A stretch of 64,000 bases of DNA from Gilliamella sp. N-G2 (GTDB lineage: Bacteria; Pseudomonadota; Gammaproteobacteria; Enterobacterales; Orbaceae), in the NCBI RefSeq assembly GCF_002142215.1, contig NZ_NAST01000012.1:1-64000 (forward strand), written 5' to 3'. The notes under the pieces were generated by a model that was not told where the DNA came from, searched no databases, and saw nothing but the letters and a program-made list of their open reading frames with translations. This document shows positions 1 to 10,173 of this stretch, in pieces (the stretch's first letter is position 1; the number at the start of each line of letters is the position of its first letter). Position numbers and translations under genes: made by a program.

Positions 1-127
<127 letters not shown>

Positions 128-309
128 TTATCGTCCCTCAATGTAATACAAATCGGTGGTGAATCACCACATTAACCAAGTATCATATTTAGTGTTAACA
201 CAATACTAACTTAAAATTAGTTTTGCATGATAACAGATAAAACCATCTAGTGACAAGTTTTAAAGCAGTCAAATCTAATTTTTTTAGAAGTTTAGGAAAG
301 TAACAAGAA

Positions 310-385
310 TGGTGCTGATAGGCAGATTTGAACTGCCGACCTCACCCTTACCAAGGGTGCGCTCTACCAACTGAGCTATATCAGC
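310..385 (-). tRNA. thrT: tRNA-Thr (anticodon GGT)
   Basis: This 76-nt cloverleaf starts GCTGATA, ends with encoded CCA and has a CACCC-TTGGTAA-GGGTG anticodon arm, giving anticodon GGT. It is the last tRNA before tuf, the thrT position in the E. coli tufB operon. Confidence 0.97.
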
Positions 386-388
386 AAT

Positions 389-463
<75 letters not shown>

Positions 464-518
464 ATGTTCAAACTCGGCTACCTAAATGCTTCAATTAGCA
501 ATTGCTAATGTTAGATAA

Positions 519-603
<85 letters not shown>

Positions 604-635
604 CCGAATCATTATAAACTGTTTACTTAGGAAAA

Positions 636-711
<76 letters not shown>

Positions 712-724
712 CTAAGTGCTGCGC

Positions 725-753
725 ATTATGTACTAGAACATTTAACCTTGCAA
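725..753 (-). promoter_or_regulatory. Promoter of the tRNA-tuf operon
   Basis: On the minus strand TTGCAA (748-753) is followed after exactly 17 bases by CATAAT (725-730), then a GC-rich GCGC stretch just before the expected start about 7-10 bases upstream of tRNA-Thr(TGT). A GC-rich discriminator is typical of stringently controlled stable-RNA promoters. The -10 matches sigma70 consensus in 5 of 6 positions and the -35 in 4 of 6. Confidence 0.7.
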
Positions 754-809
754 GTAAAAAAAACATTTTTTTACTTGTTTGCTTAAAAAAAAATCAAAAA
801 AATAAAAAA

Positions 810-836
810 AACCTGAAATATAGACTATTTCAGGTT
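810..836 (-). terminator. Intrinsic terminator after adhE
   Basis: AACCTGAAATA (810-820) pairs with TATTTCAGGTT (826-836) around a 5-base loop, an 11-bp stem. It is flanked by A-runs on the left, which give a U-tract on minus-strand transcripts. It lies 28 bases past the adhE stop. Confidence 0.88.
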
Positions 837-864
837 TTTATTTAATCAAAAATGATGTTTTAAA

Positions 865-3561
865 TTATTTCTTTTTAGTTGCTTTTTTATTAGTTGAAGC
901 AACACCTTTAGCTGCAGTTTGAACAGCTACATCTTCACTAATATCACCTTTATCTTGATACGCACGACCATAGTAAGTATCAAGTAGAATTTGTTTTAAT
1001 TCTGCAATTAAAGGATAACGAGGGTTAGCACCAGTACATTGGTCATCAAATGCATCAACTGCAAGTTGATCAACTTGGGCTAAGAAAGTTTTCTCATCAA
1101 CACCAAACTCTTTAATAGAGAAAGGAATTTCAAGATCTTTTCTTAGTTGATCTAACCAACCAATTAATTTCTCAACTTTCTTCTCGTCTTTATCTGTTGC
1201 TACAGTTAAGCCAAGATGGTCAGCAATCTCTGCATAACGTCTTACAGCTTGAGGATAACCATATTGGCTAAATGTACCTTGTTTAGTCGGTTTATCCGTT
1301 GCATTAAAGCGAACAACATTACTAATTAGCATCGCATTCGCCACACCATGAGGAATGTGGAATGCCGCACCAATTTTATGAGCCATTGAGTGACAAACAC
1401 CTAAGAATGATTGAGCAAAAGCAACACCAGCTAAAGTTGCAGCATTATGCACTTTTTCACGAGCGATAGGATTTTTTGCTCCTTCTTTGTAGCTTGTTGG
1501 CAAGTAAGCTTTTAATAAGCTTAATGCTTGTAACGCTTGACCATCAGAAAACTCGCTTGCCATAATTGACACATAAGCTTCTAAAGCATGAGTTACAGCA
1601 TCATAACCACCAGCCGCACAAAGTGATTTTGGCATATTCATAACTAAGTTAGCATCGACAATTGCCATGTTTGGTGTAATTGCGTAATCAGCTAATGGGT
1701 ATTTTTGACCAGTTGCATCGTCAGTAACTACCGCAAACGGTGTCACTTCAGAACCAGTACCTGATGTGGTTGTCACACAAATTAGTTTTGCTTTTTTACC
1801 CATGTTAGGGAAATGACAAGTACGTTTACGAATATCCATGAAACGCAATGCTAATTCGTCAAATTTAGTTTCTGGGTGTTCATAAAGAACCCACATAATT
1901 TTCGCCGCATCCATTGGTGAACCACCACCTAAAGCAATAACAGTATCCGGTTGGAATGCTGTCATTGAATCAGTACCTTTACGGACAACACTTAATGTTG
2001 GGTCAGCTTCAACATCAAAGAAGGTTTCACAAATCACACCTTGTGCTTCAAGTTGATCAGTAATTTGTTTTGAGTAACCATTATTAAATAAGAATTTATC
2101 GGTTACTAAAAATACTCGTTTGGCACCTTGCTCAATCACTTCATTTAAAGCAACTGGAAGCGAGCCACGTTTAAAATAGATAGAACTTGGTAATTTGTGC
2201 CATAACATGTTTTCTGCTCTCTTAGCGATTGTTTTCTTGTTGATTAAGTGTTTCGGACCGACATTTTCTGAGACCGAGTTACCACCCCAAGAACCACATC
2301 CTAATGTTAAAGATGGAGCTAAATCAAAGTTATACAAATCACCGATACCACCGTGAGCAGCTGGTTGGTTGATTAAAATACGACATGTTTTCATTTTACT
2401 GCCAAAATAAGCAACACGATCACGATTACTATCCTGATCAGTATAAAGTACTGAAGTATGTCCCATACCACCCATTTCAACAAGTTTTTCAGCTTTATCT
2501 ACCGCTTCATTAAAGTCTTTAGCTTTAAACATAGCTAATGTTGGTGAAAGTTTTTCGTGAGCAAATGGTTCAGATAAATCTACTTTACTTACTTCACCAA
2601 CAAGTACTTTAGAACCTGCAGGAACTTTAATGCCAGCCATTTCTGCAATCTTAGTTGCTGGTTGACCTACGATATTAGCATTTAAAGCGCCTTTATCATT
2701 TAAGATGATACCTTGAACAGCTTTTGTTTCTTTAGCATTTAAAACATAAGCGCCATATTGAGTCAATAAATCACGTACTTCATCATAAACTGAATCAACG
2801 ACAACGATAGCTTGCTCAGAAGCACAGATCATACCATTATCAAAAGTTTTAGACATAAGTACTGATGCAACAGCACGTTTTAAATCTGCAGTTTCATCGA
2901 TTATTACAGGGGTATTACCTGCACCAACACCTAATGCTGGTTTACCAGAACTATAAGCGGCTTTAACCATACCTGGGCCACCAGTTGCTAAGATTGCAGC
3001 AACATCATCATGATGCATTAAAGCGTTTGATAATTCGATAGATGGTTCATCAATCCAACCAATAATATCTTTTGGAGCACCAGCTTTAATTGCCGCATCT
3101 AACACAATACGGGCAGCTTCAATAGTTGATTTTTTAGCACGTGGATGTGGTGAAAAGACAATAGCATTACGAGTTTTTAAACTGATTAATGATTTAAAAA
3201 TTGCGGTTGAAGTTGGGTTTGTAGTTGGCACGATTCCACAAATAATCCCTAATGGCTCCGCTATTGTAATGGTACCATAAGACTCATTTTCAGCAACAAC
3301 ACCGCAAGTTTTGTCATTGCGATATTTATTAAGAATATACTCTGCAGCAAATAAATTTTTAATAACTTTATCTTCTACAATCCCCATTCCTGATTCAGCA
3401 ACAGCTTGCTGTGCAAGGGGGATTCGAGCTGCGGCTGCGGCTGTTGCTGCTGCCACGAAGATTTTATCAACTTGCTCTTGAGTATAAGTAGAATAAGTTT
3501 CCTGAGCTTTTTTAACTCGAGTCATTAACTCATTTAACTCATTCATATTGGTTACTGCCAT
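865..3561 (-). CDS. adhE: Bifunctional acetaldehyde-CoA/alcohol dehydrogenase
   Basis: AdhE reduces acetyl-CoA to acetaldehyde and then ethanol, regenerating two NAD+ in fermentation; in the cytoplasm it forms filaments (spirosomes). The 898-residue product (E. coli: 891) has an aldehyde dehydrogenase domain at about 1-440 with the catalytic cysteine in GMICASEQ (C246, the same number as in E. coli), a linker, and an iron-dependent alcohol dehydrogenase domain with GGGSPMDAAK and the metal-binding region around HPHG-like HIPHGVANA. The frame stays open 28 codons further upstream, but I chose the ATG at 3561 because AAGGAG precedes it at good spacing and the family starts MAVTN. It is transcribed alone and ends at a strong hairpin. 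Ethanol metabolism is shared with adhP at 18.3 kb. Confidence 0.98.
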   Translation of the reverse strand: MAVTNMNELNELMTRVKKAQETYSTYTQEQVDKIFVAAATAAAAARIPLAQQAVAESGMGIVEDKVIKNLFAAEYILNKYRNDKTCGVVAENESYGTITIAEPLGIICGIVPTTNPTSTAIFKSLISLKTRNAIVFSPHPRAKKSTIEAARIVLDAAIKAGAPKDIIGWIDEPSIELSNALMHHDDVAAILATGGPGMVKAAYSSGKPALGVGAGNTPVIIDETADLKRAVASVLMSKTFDNGMICASEQAIVVVDSVYDEVRDLLTQYGAYVLNAKETKAVQGIILNDKGALNANIVGQPATKIAEMAGIKVPAGSKVLVGEVSKVDLSEPFAHEKLSPTLAMFKAKDFNEAVDKAEKLVEMGGMGHTSVLYTDQDSNRDRVAYFGSKMKTCRILINQPAAHGGIGDLYNFDLAPSLTLGCGSWGGNSVSENVGPKHLINKKTIAKRAENMLWHKLPSSIYFKRGSLPVALNEVIEQGAKRVFLVTDKFLFNNGYSKQITDQLEAQGVICETFFDVEADPTLSVVRKGTDSMTAFQPDTVIALGGGSPMDAAKIMWVLYEHPETKFDELALRFMDIRKRTCHFPNMGKKAKLICVTTTSGTGSEVTPFAVVTDDATGQKYPLADYAITPNMAIVDANLVMNMPKSLCAAGGYDAVTHALEAYVSIMASEFSDGQALQALSLLKAYLPTSYKEGAKNPIAREKVHNAATLAGVAFAQSFLGVCHSMAHKIGAAFHIPHGVANAMLISNVVRFNATDKPTKQGTFSQYGYPQAVRRYAEIADHLGLTVATDKDEKKVEKLIGWLDQLRKDLEIPFSIKEFGVDEKTFLAQVDQLAVDAFDDQCTGANPRYPLIAELKQILLDTYYGRAYQDKGDISEDVAVQTAAKGVASTNKKATKKK

Positions 3562-3856
3562 AGATTTCTCCTTGAAAATTAAAAAATAAACTTGGATCGT
3601 TTGGCGTCTTCCTTGAACATATTTAAAGCATATATATAATAGCAAAACGAAATTGTTGGATATCGTAAATCAGTTTTTTACTTTACACAATAAGATATTC
3701 ACAAAAAATGAATGTTATTTAAAATAGCAAATATTTTTATTGTTTTTTGCTAATTAAATTTCAAAATTTTATTACTTTATTATCAGAGCATTTCAAGAAA
3801 TGAACAATTTACGATAAGGTAAAAAATATATTTTTAACGTAAATAAATGATAAAAA

Positions 3857-4654
3857 TTATACAATGCTCAACTTATTTAATACATAACTAACCGCCACAA
3901 AACCAAATGTTGCCGTAACAGTAGTGATTGCCCCAAAACCTGATTCACAATCCATTTTTTTTGCACCTTGCGCATGGCTTTTCATTAAGCAAGTTTGACC
4001 ATTAGTTGCCGGATAAGTCAATTGTTCAGTTGAAAAAACACATGGAATAGCAAATTTACCTTTACTATCTTTATTAAGTTTATAATCATTTTTTAATCGC
4101 TCGCGCAATTTAGCCGCTAAAGGATCTTGAATTGTTTTCGCTAAGTCAGCGATTTTAATTTGCGTAGGATCTTTTTGCCCCCCCGCTCCCCCGATTGTAA
4201 TGACCTTTAATTTTTGTCGCTTACAATAAGCCAAAACGGCAGCTTTATCTTTGACGCTGTCAATTGCATCAATAATATAGTCATAACGAGGATGTTGTTT
4301 AGAACCCAAATACTCAATAACGTTATCGGCATTAATAAAATCATCTATTTCATGAACAACACATTCAGGATTAATCTGTAAAATTCGATCTGCCATAACC
4401 GAAGTTTTTGCTTTACCTATATTAGATTTTAAAGCGTGAATTTGACGATTAGTATTGGTAATACAGACATCATCCATATCTATCAAAGTAATTTGTCCAA
4501 CGCCACTTCGAGCAAGCGATTCAGCGACCCAAGACCCCACACCACCAATACCAATGACACAGACATGAGCTTGAGAGAAACGTTGTAATGCCCGTTCACC
4601 ATAAAGTCTAGCGATACCACTAAAGCGTTGAAAATAAAGTTCTGTTTTCATCAT
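3857..4654 (-). CDS. tcdA: tRNA threonylcarbamoyladenosine dehydratase (TcdA/CsdL)
   Basis: TcdA is an E1-like enzyme that uses ATP to cyclise t6A37 of ANN-decoding tRNAs into the hydantoin-type ct6A. The 265-residue protein has the nucleotide-binding GIGGVGSWVAESLARSG motif near residue 35, the DMDDVCITNTNRQ segment typical of the ThiF/MoeB/HesA fold, and a hydrophobic C-terminus; E. coli TcdA is about the same length. Two consecutive ATG codons (4654 and 4651) are possible starts, and neither has a strong ribosome site. It appears monocistronic, with about 300 non-coding bases on each side. Confidence 0.95.
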   Translation of the reverse strand: MMKTELYFQRFSGIARLYGERALQRFSQAHVCVIGIGGVGSWVAESLARSGVGQITLIDMDDVCITNTNRQIHALKSNIGKAKTSVMADRILQINPECVVHEIDDFINADNVIEYLGSKQHPRYDYIIDAIDSVKDKAAVLAYCKRQKLKVITIGGAGGQKDPTQIKIADLAKTIQDPLAAKLRERLKNDYKLNKDSKGKFAIPCVFSTEQLTYPATNGQTCLMKSHAQGAKKMDCESGFGAITTVTATFGFVAVSYVLNKLSIV

Positions 4655-4910
4655 TATTTATTGATAGTGTTTATTTTTAAACACCATATACTCCCCCAAA
4701 CCTTTTTAGATGAGAATATTTATTATCTTTTATTGATAACTTATTCATTAATATTATTCCTATTATACCTTTTCAATAGTGAAACATTAAATTTGTTTAG
4801 AATTATTGATACTGATTAGCAAATAATATTGCATATATGAACAATTTAGAATAAGCACACTAAACAATAAATCTATGTCATCGATATGCTTTATAATGAG
4901 AAATAATTTA

Positions 4911-4946
4911 TGACTCTGCCATAAATAAATATTATCGACAGAGTCA
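4911..4946. terminator. Hairpin downstream of the DUF711 gene
   Basis: TGACTCTG (4911-4918) pairs with CAGAGTCA (4939-4946) around a 20-base AT-rich loop, just past the stop at 4954 on the minus strand. No long U-tract follows, so termination is probable but not certain. The rest of 4655-4910 is AT-rich and shows no gene I can support. Confidence 0.5.
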
Positions 4947-4953
4947 CAATAAA

Positions 4954-6309
4954 TTAATTTTTAAAGGAGTGAATTGGAGCAGGAATACGCCCACCACGAC
5001 TAATAAAATCGCATGAACTAAATTTATTTACTGGCATTACAGGAGCATGGCCAAGTAAACCACCAAATTCAATATTATCGCCTACTTTCAAACCTACAGC
5101 TGGGATAATTCTGACCGCTGTAGTTTTGTGATTAATTACGCCAATTGCTGCTTCATCAGCAATAATTGCTGAAATAGTTTCAGCTGGTGTATCACCAGGA
5201 ATAGCAATCATATCTAGCCCCACTGAGCAAACGCAAGTCATGGCCTCTAATTTTTCAAGGTTTAGTGCCCCATTGTTTACAGCATCAATCATACCTGCAT
5301 CTTCTGAGACAGGAATAAAGGCACCACTTAATCCACCTACATGGCCACAAGCCATTACGCCACCTTTTTTCACGGCATCATTCAGCATCGCTAGCGCAGC
5401 GGTAGTTCCATGTGTTCCAACAACTTCTAGTCCCATTTCTTCTAGAATATGTGCTACTGAGTCACCGATGGCAGGAGTTGGCGCTAATGATAAATCAACA
5501 ATCCCAAATTTAACGCCTAACCGTTCTGACGCTTCTTTACCTACCAATTGCCCCATACGAGTTATTTTAAAGGCTGTTTTTTTAATGGTTTCAGCAACAA
5601 CATCAAAAGGCTGACCTTTAACTTTTTCCAATGCTCGCTTAACTACACCCGGCCCACTCACACCGACATTAATCACACAGTCAGCTTCACCAACACCATG
5701 AAAAGCACCAGCCATAAATGGATTATCTTCAACTGCATTAGCAAATACTACTAATTTCGCACAAGCCATACTACTATTATCGGCGGTTAATGCGGCCGCT
5801 TCTTTAATAATTTGTCCTATTTGCTTTACTGCATCCATATTAATACCGGTTTGAGTAGAACCGACATTAACTGATGAACAAACTCGTTCGGTTTGTGCTA
5901 ATGCTTGTGGAATTGATTTAATAAGGATTTCATCGCCTTTATGGTAACCTTTTTGCACTAATGCAGAAAATCCACCTATAAAATTAACACCGACCGCTTT
6001 GGCTGCTTCATCGAGTGTTTTAGCAAAAGCAACATAGTCTTTATCGTCGCTTGCGCCTGCAATCAATGATATAGGCGTAACCGAAATTCGTTTATTAATA
6101 ATAGGGATACCAAATTCAGAAGTAATTTGATCACCAACTTTAACTAAATCTTTCGCTAATCGCGTAATTTTATCGTAGATTTTTTGACGCGCTTTTGCAC
6201 CATCACTATCAATACAATCAAGAAGAGATATACCCATGGTTATTGTGCGGATATCAAGTTTTTCTTCCTCTATCATTTTAATTGTTTCGAGGATCTGTTT
6301 TGTTTCCAT
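4954..6309 (-). CDS. PFL-family (DUF711/UPF0210) protein
   Basis: This is a 451-residue cytoplasmic protein of the UPF0210 family, annotated elsewhere as PFL family protein; the family's biochemical role is unknown to me. It begins [29 protein letters not shown] and carries glycine-rich blocks such as [21 protein letters not shown] and [18 protein letters not shown]. There is no signal peptide or membrane segment. AAAGGAT precedes the ATG. The gene for a small ACT-domain protein lies 35 bases upstream on the same strand, and the two families are commonly paired in bacteria, so they likely share a transcript and a function. The ACT partner suggests control by a small ligand such as an amino acid; this is inference. 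Confidence 0.9.
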   Translation of the reverse strand: METKQILETIKMIEEEKLDIRTITMGISLLDCIDSDGAKARQKIYDKITRLAKDLVKVGDQITSEFGIPIINKRISVTPISLIAGASDDKDYVAFAKTLDEAAKAVGVNFIGGFSALVQKGYHKGDEILIKSIPQALAQTERVCSSVNVGSTQTGINMDAVKQIGQIIKEAAALTADNSSMACAKLVVFANAVEDNPFMAGAFHGVGEADCVINVGVSGPGVVKRALEKVKGQPFDVVAETIKKTAFKITRMGQLVGKEASERLGVKFGIVDLSLAPTPAIGDSVAHILEEMGLEVVGTHGTTAALAMLNDAVKKGGVMACGHVGGLSGAFIPVSEDAGMIDAVNNGALNLEKLEAMTCVCSVGLDMIAIPGDTPAETISAIIADEAAIGVINHKTTAVRIIPAVGLKVGDNIEFGGLLGHAPVMPVNKFSSCDFISRGGRIPAPIHSFKN

Positions 6310-6344
6310 TAGTTCTATCCTTTCGTAAAAATATGAAATTGAGC

Positions 6345-6614
6345 TTATAAACGATGCATTGCATCAAAAATTTCTTCTCGTTGTATATTCACTTTAACTT
6401 TTAATTGCTCACCGGTAAGTACTAAAGTATTTTTGACTTCATCAAAAGTGACGTTAATTTTAGATAAATCTAATAACATAATCATGGTAAAATACTCATC
6501 CATGATAGTTTGACTAACATCTAAAATATTAATATTTAATTCATATAACTTTTGGCTTATCCCTGCAATAATTCCTGTTTGGTCCTTTCCTATTACCGTT
6601 AAAATTGTTTTCAT
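6345..6614 (-). CDS. Small ACT-domain protein (UPF0237 family)
   Basis: This 89-residue protein consists of one ACT domain: [20 protein letters not shown] at the start matches the first strand and the ligand-binding glycine region of ACT folds, and [19 protein letters not shown] the second strand. ACT domains usually bind amino acids and dimerise. The frame opens nine codons earlier, but the ATG at 6614 has GGAG upstream and gives the family's length. It is the promoter-proximal gene of a two-gene unit with the DUF711 gene. Confidence 0.92.
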   Translation of the reverse strand: MKTILTVIGKDQTGIIAGISQKLYELNINILDVSQTIMDEYFTMIMLLDLSKINVTFDEVKNTLVLTGEQLKVKVNIQREEIFDAMHRL

Positions 6615-6757
6615 CACACTCTCCGCACAAATTTTATACACTTAAAAAATATTTATTGAGTTGTTTATAATAACACCTTCAAAAATTATCTAAATAGGAG
6701 TAGATTGTTTTTTTAATCAAAATAAAAAACAAAAAGATAAAATGAAAGGGCGTTATT

Positions 6758-7975
6758 ATGGTGAATTTTCAAAAATCCAATAAATTGGATCATGTTTGTT
6801 ATGACATTCGTGGACCAATTCTTGATCATGCAAAAAAGCTTGAGGAAGAAGGTCAAACCATTCTTAAACTTAATATTGGAAATCCCGCCCCTTTCGGTTT
6901 TACTGCTCCAGATGAACTATTAGTGGATGTTATTCGCAACTTACCAACATCACAAGGATATTGTGATTCAAAAGGTCTTTATTCTGCTCGTAAAGCGATT
7001 ATGCAGCATTATCAATCCAGAGGAATTACAAATTTGGATGTAGAAGATATCTATATTGGTAATGGTGTTTCTGAGTTAATTGTTCAATCAATGCAAGCAT
7101 TACTTAATAGTGGTGATGAAATATTAGTACCAATGCCTGATTATCCACTTTGGACTGCTGCCGTTAGTTTATCTGGTGGTAACGCGGTTCACTATCTTTG
7201 TGATGAAGAAGCTAATTGGTCACCTGATTTACAAGATATCAAACAAAAAATCACTCCTAAAACCAAAGGGATTGTGATTATTAATCCAAATAATCCTACT
7301 GGCGCAGTTTATAGTAAAGAAGCTTTACTCGAAATAGCGGAAATCGCACGTCAAAATAATTTAATTATTTTTGCTGACGAAATTTACGATAAAATTTTAT
7401 ATGATGATGCAGTACACCATTCAATAGCAGCTTTAGCGCCAGATCTATTTGTTATTACTATGAGTGGTTTATCGAAAACTTATCGAGTTGCTGGTTTTAG
7501 ACAAGGTTGGATGGCACTGTGTGGACCCAAACAACATGTTAAAGGCTATATTGAAGGTCTAAATATGTTAGCTTCAATGCGTTTATGTGCCAATGTACCA
7601 CTGCAACATGCAATTCAAGGAGCATTGGGTGGTTATCAAAGTATTAACGAATTTATTGTGCCTGGAGGTCGACTCTATGATCAATGTATGTTGGCATGGC
7701 GTTTATTAAATGATATTCCCGGCGTTTCTTGTACCAAACCACAGGGTGCTTTATATCTATTCCCTAAGCTAGATCAGAAAAAATTTAATATTCATAACGA
7801 TCAAAAATTAGTTTTAGACTTTTTGTTACAAGAAAAAGTACTGTTAGTTCAAGGAAGTGGATTTAATTGGCATAAACCAGATCATGTTAGGATTGTTGCT
7901 CTACCTCATACAGGTGAACTACAAGATGCTATAGCTCGATTTGCACACTTTTTATCTAACTATAAACAAGCATAA
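6758..7975 (+). CDS. alaA: Glutamate-pyruvate (alanine) aminotransferase AlaA
   Basis: AlaA transfers the amino group of glutamate to pyruvate, making L-alanine, with pyridoxal phosphate as cofactor. The 405 residues match E. coli AlaA (YfbQ) in length and in the opening KSNKLDHVCYDIRGPIL. The class I/II aminotransferase core is visible: NPNNPTGAVY, FADEIYDKILYD, and the PLP-binding lysine in SGLSKTYRVAGFRQGW. AAAGGG precedes the ATG. It is a single gene that ends toward loiP, with a bidirectional terminator between them. Confidence 0.96.
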   Translation: MVNFQKSNKLDHVCYDIRGPILDHAKKLEEEGQTILKLNIGNPAPFGFTAPDELLVDVIRNLPTSQGYCDSKGLYSARKAIMQHYQSRGITNLDVEDIYIGNGVSELIVQSMQALLNSGDEILVPMPDYPLWTAAVSLSGGNAVHYLCDEEANWSPDLQDIKQKITPKTKGIVIINPNNPTGAVYSKEALLEIAEIARQNNLIIFADEIYDKILYDDAVHHSIAALAPDLFVITMSGLSKTYRVAGFRQGWMALCGPKQHVKGYIEGLNMLASMRLCANVPLQHAIQGALGGYQSINEFIVPGGRLYDQCMLAWRLLNDIPGVSCTKPQGALYLFPKLDQKKFNIHNDQKLVLDFLLQEKVLLVQGSGFNWHKPDHVRIVALPHTGELQDAIARFAHFLSNYKQA

Positions 7976-8133
7976 TTTAATTCCTATATCTCTCTAATTA
8001 TAAATAGGGGGATATTCGAACATTAAAATAACCTATTTAATATTTTAATAAATTATTTAAATTAATTCGTTTAATCTCTACTTAAGCTCATTAATTATGA
8101 TTATCAATTAATAATTGATTAACAGTAACTAAT

Positions 8134-8160
8134 AAAAAAGCGCCAAAAAGGCGCTTTTTT
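8134..8160. terminator. Bidirectional terminator between alaA and loiP
   Basis: AAAAAAGCGCC (8134-8144) and GGCGCTTTTTT (8150-8160) pair around AAAAA. The stem has GC core and A/T tails on both sides, so it can terminate convergent transcription from either direction. Confidence 0.93.
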
Positions 8161-8181
8161 CTAATAAATTATTTAAATGAA

Positions 8182-8940
8182 TTATCTTTTTAATTCAGCT
8201 AATTTATTACGAATATTTTCAGCACGTTTTGCTGAAGATGGATGGCTACTTAAAATTGATGCATCACCACCACCTAATTTATCAAATGCAGTTGCAAGAC
8301 CAGCTGGATTGATTTTTTTCTTAACTAAATAATTAAAAGAGAAATCATCAGCGTCTTGTTCTTGTGATTGAGAGAATTGAGCATTGATAACAGCTTCAGC
8401 TAAAGCACCTAAAGAAGATTTAGATAATGCTGCAACTGTACTGTTACCTGATGCTGCAGCTGCATCACGAGCGATTTCTGTTGCATAAGCAACTTGGATT
8501 GCTTTTTTACTATGACCTAAAGCAACGTGACCTAATTCGTGGCCTAAAACGCCTTCAATTTCGTTATCAGTCATCATATCCATTAAACCACTGTAAACAC
8601 GAACACAGCCATTAGCCATTGCCCAAGCGTTAACATCTTTAGTGATATACACTTTATAGTTAACTGGAGTTCCATTGATATTATTACCAAGAGCTTTAGC
8701 AATTTTATTTAAGCGTTTAGTATATGCACTTTTAGCTGGAGCTATTTTTGACTGAGCATCCATTTGAGCACAAGATTTTTGGCTTAATGCTTTCACATCA
8801 TTATCACTGAGTGTTGCTGCTTCGAAACCTTTCCTACCAAGACTAGTTAAATCACTAGCACTCATATTTTTACAGCCAGCTAAAGACATAGCTGCAACTA
8901 AAGGTAGTGCAACAAGCAATGTTTTTTGATGTTTTTTCAT
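8182..8940 (-). CDS. loiP: Outer-membrane lipoprotein metalloprotease LoiP (M48)
   Basis: LoiP is a zinc metalloprotease on the periplasmic face of the outer membrane, active under low osmolarity. The 252 residues equal the E. coli protein in length and align throughout (for example VNYKVYITKDVNAWAMANGC). Seen in the sequence: a signal peptide with lipobox SLAGC (C23), the zinc motif HELGH at 134-138, the third ligand region EQDADDF, and a C-terminal HPSSAKRAENI motif. AAGGAAAA precedes the ATG. A diverged paralogue lies at 10174-10854 on the other side of queA. E. coli LoiP depends on BepA, whose gene is also here at 35.4 kb. Confidence 0.94.
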   Translation of the reverse strand: MKKHQKTLLVALPLVAAMSLAGCKNMSASDLTSLGRKGFEAATLSDNDVKALSQKSCAQMDAQSKIAPAKSAYTKRLNKIAKALGNNINGTPVNYKVYITKDVNAWAMANGCVRVYSGLMDMMTDNEIEGVLGHELGHVALGHSKKAIQVAYATEIARDAAAASGNSTVAALSKSSLGALAEAVINAQFSQSQEQDADDFSFNYLVKKKINPAGLATAFDKLGGGDASILSSHPSSAKRAENIRNKLAELKR

Positions 8941-9096
8941 AATATTTTCCTTATATTAACAGACTTTACTTTCTTCTAACATAAATGTTAGATAAATTGA
9001 ATTTTAACGCAACTTTAATAATAATCAACAAATAATTACTTGATTAGAGATAATTAGCCATTTAGACTAGTGCCTCATTTTTTGAGGAACATAATT

Positions 9097-10128
9097 ATGC
9101 AACTGTCTGATTTCAATTTTACTCTCCCCAAAGAACTGATAGCAAAATACCCTTCAAAAACAAGAAGTTCTTGTCGATTATTAGCACTTGATGGCCATAC
9201 AGGTAAAATTGAAGATAAAGTATTTACAGATATTGTTGATTATATCAATGCTGGTGATTTACTCATTTTTAATAATACTAAAGTCATTCCTGCACGGTTA
9301 TATGGAAAAAAAATATCAGGTGGAAAAATTGAAGTGTTGATTGAACGATTGTTAGAGGGAAATCGAGCACTTGCACATATTAAAGCCTCAAAGTCGCCTA
9401 AAATAGGAGCAGAACTTATTTTAGGTGAAAATGAAAATATCCAAGTTACTATGATAGCACGTCATGATGCATTATTTGAGCTACAATTTCCTGACGATGT
9501 GCTTAGCATTTTAAATGAAATCGGCCATATTCCATTACCACCTTATATAGATCGCCCTGATGAAGCTCAAGATCGTGAAGTATATCAAACCGTTTATAGC
9601 AAAGTTCCTGGCGCTGTCGCAGCCCCAACGGCTGGTCTTCATTTTGATAAACCTTTATTAGACAAAATTAAACAAAAAGGTGTTGAGATGGAATTTGTTA
9701 CCTTACATGTTGGCGCTGGTACATTTCAGCCTGTAAGAGTTGAAAATATTGAAACTCATATTATGCATGCCGAATATGCAGAAGTTCCTGAATCAGTCGT
9801 AAAAGCAGTTTTAAACTGTAAAGCTCGCGGAAATAAAGTTATTGCCGTAGGAACAACATCAGTCAGAGCACTAGAAAGTGCGGCACAACAAACTGGAACT
9901 ATAGCGCCTTTTTTTGCTGACACCCGAATTTTTATTTACCCTGGCTATCAATTTAAAGTCATTGATTCTCTTATCACTAACTTCCATTTACCTGAATCAA
10001 CATTAATTATGCTGGTTTCAGCATTTGCTGGTTATGAGAACACCATGAATGCTTATCAGTATGCCGTAAAAGAAAAATATCAATTCTTTAGTTATGGTGA
10101 TGCAATGCTAATTACCAATAATAAATGA
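9097..10128 (+). CDS. queA: S-adenosylmethionine:tRNA ribosyltransferase-isomerase QueA
   Basis: QueA adds the epoxycyclopentanediol ring to 7-aminomethyl-7-deazaguanine already placed in tRNA by Tgt, giving epoxyqueuosine. The 343-residue protein (E. coli: 356) starts [19 protein letters not shown] and contains the family blocks [22 protein letters not shown] and [11 protein letters not shown]. The ATG at 9097 follows GAGGAAC at good spacing; an upstream in-frame ATG at 9070 lacks support. In most relatives queA abuts tgt; here an inverted lipoprotein gene separates them. Confidence 0.97.
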   Translation: MQLSDFNFTLPKELIAKYPSKTRSSCRLLALDGHTGKIEDKVFTDIVDYINAGDLLIFNNTKVIPARLYGKKISGGKIEVLIERLLEGNRALAHIKASKSPKIGAELILGENENIQVTMIARHDALFELQFPDDVLSILNEIGHIPLPPYIDRPDEAQDREVYQTVYSKVPGAVAAPTAGLHFDKPLLDKIKQKGVEMEFVTLHVGAGTFQPVRVENIETHIMHAEYAEVPESVVKAVLNCKARGNKVIAVGTTSVRALESAAQQTGTIAPFFADTRIFIYPGYQFKVIDSLITNFHLPESTLIMLVSAFAGYENTMNAYQYAVKEKYQFFSYGDAMLITNNK

Positions 10129-10151
10129 TTTATATCTAGAATAAATCATTT
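10123..10151. terminator. AT-rich hairpin overlapping the queA stop
   Basis: AAATGATTTAT (10123-10133) pairs perfectly with ATAAATCATTT (10141-10151) around a 7-base loop. The queA TGA stop lies inside the left arm. It has no GC core, so its efficiency as a terminator for queA or for the convergent lipoprotein gene is uncertain. Confidence 0.5.
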
Positions 10152-10173
10152 ATATTCAATAAATTAAAAATAG

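Noticed and set aside
3562..3645. 28-residue N-terminal extension of AdhE
   Set aside because: Frame is open, but the extension has no family match, while the ATG at 3561 has AAGGAG and gives the E. coli numbering of the catalytic cysteine.
4628..4819. Open frame of 63 codons on the plus strand beside tcdA
   Set aside because: It overlaps the tcdA start, is composed of AT-rich hydrophobic codons and lacks a ribosome site; it reads as noise in AT-rich DNA.
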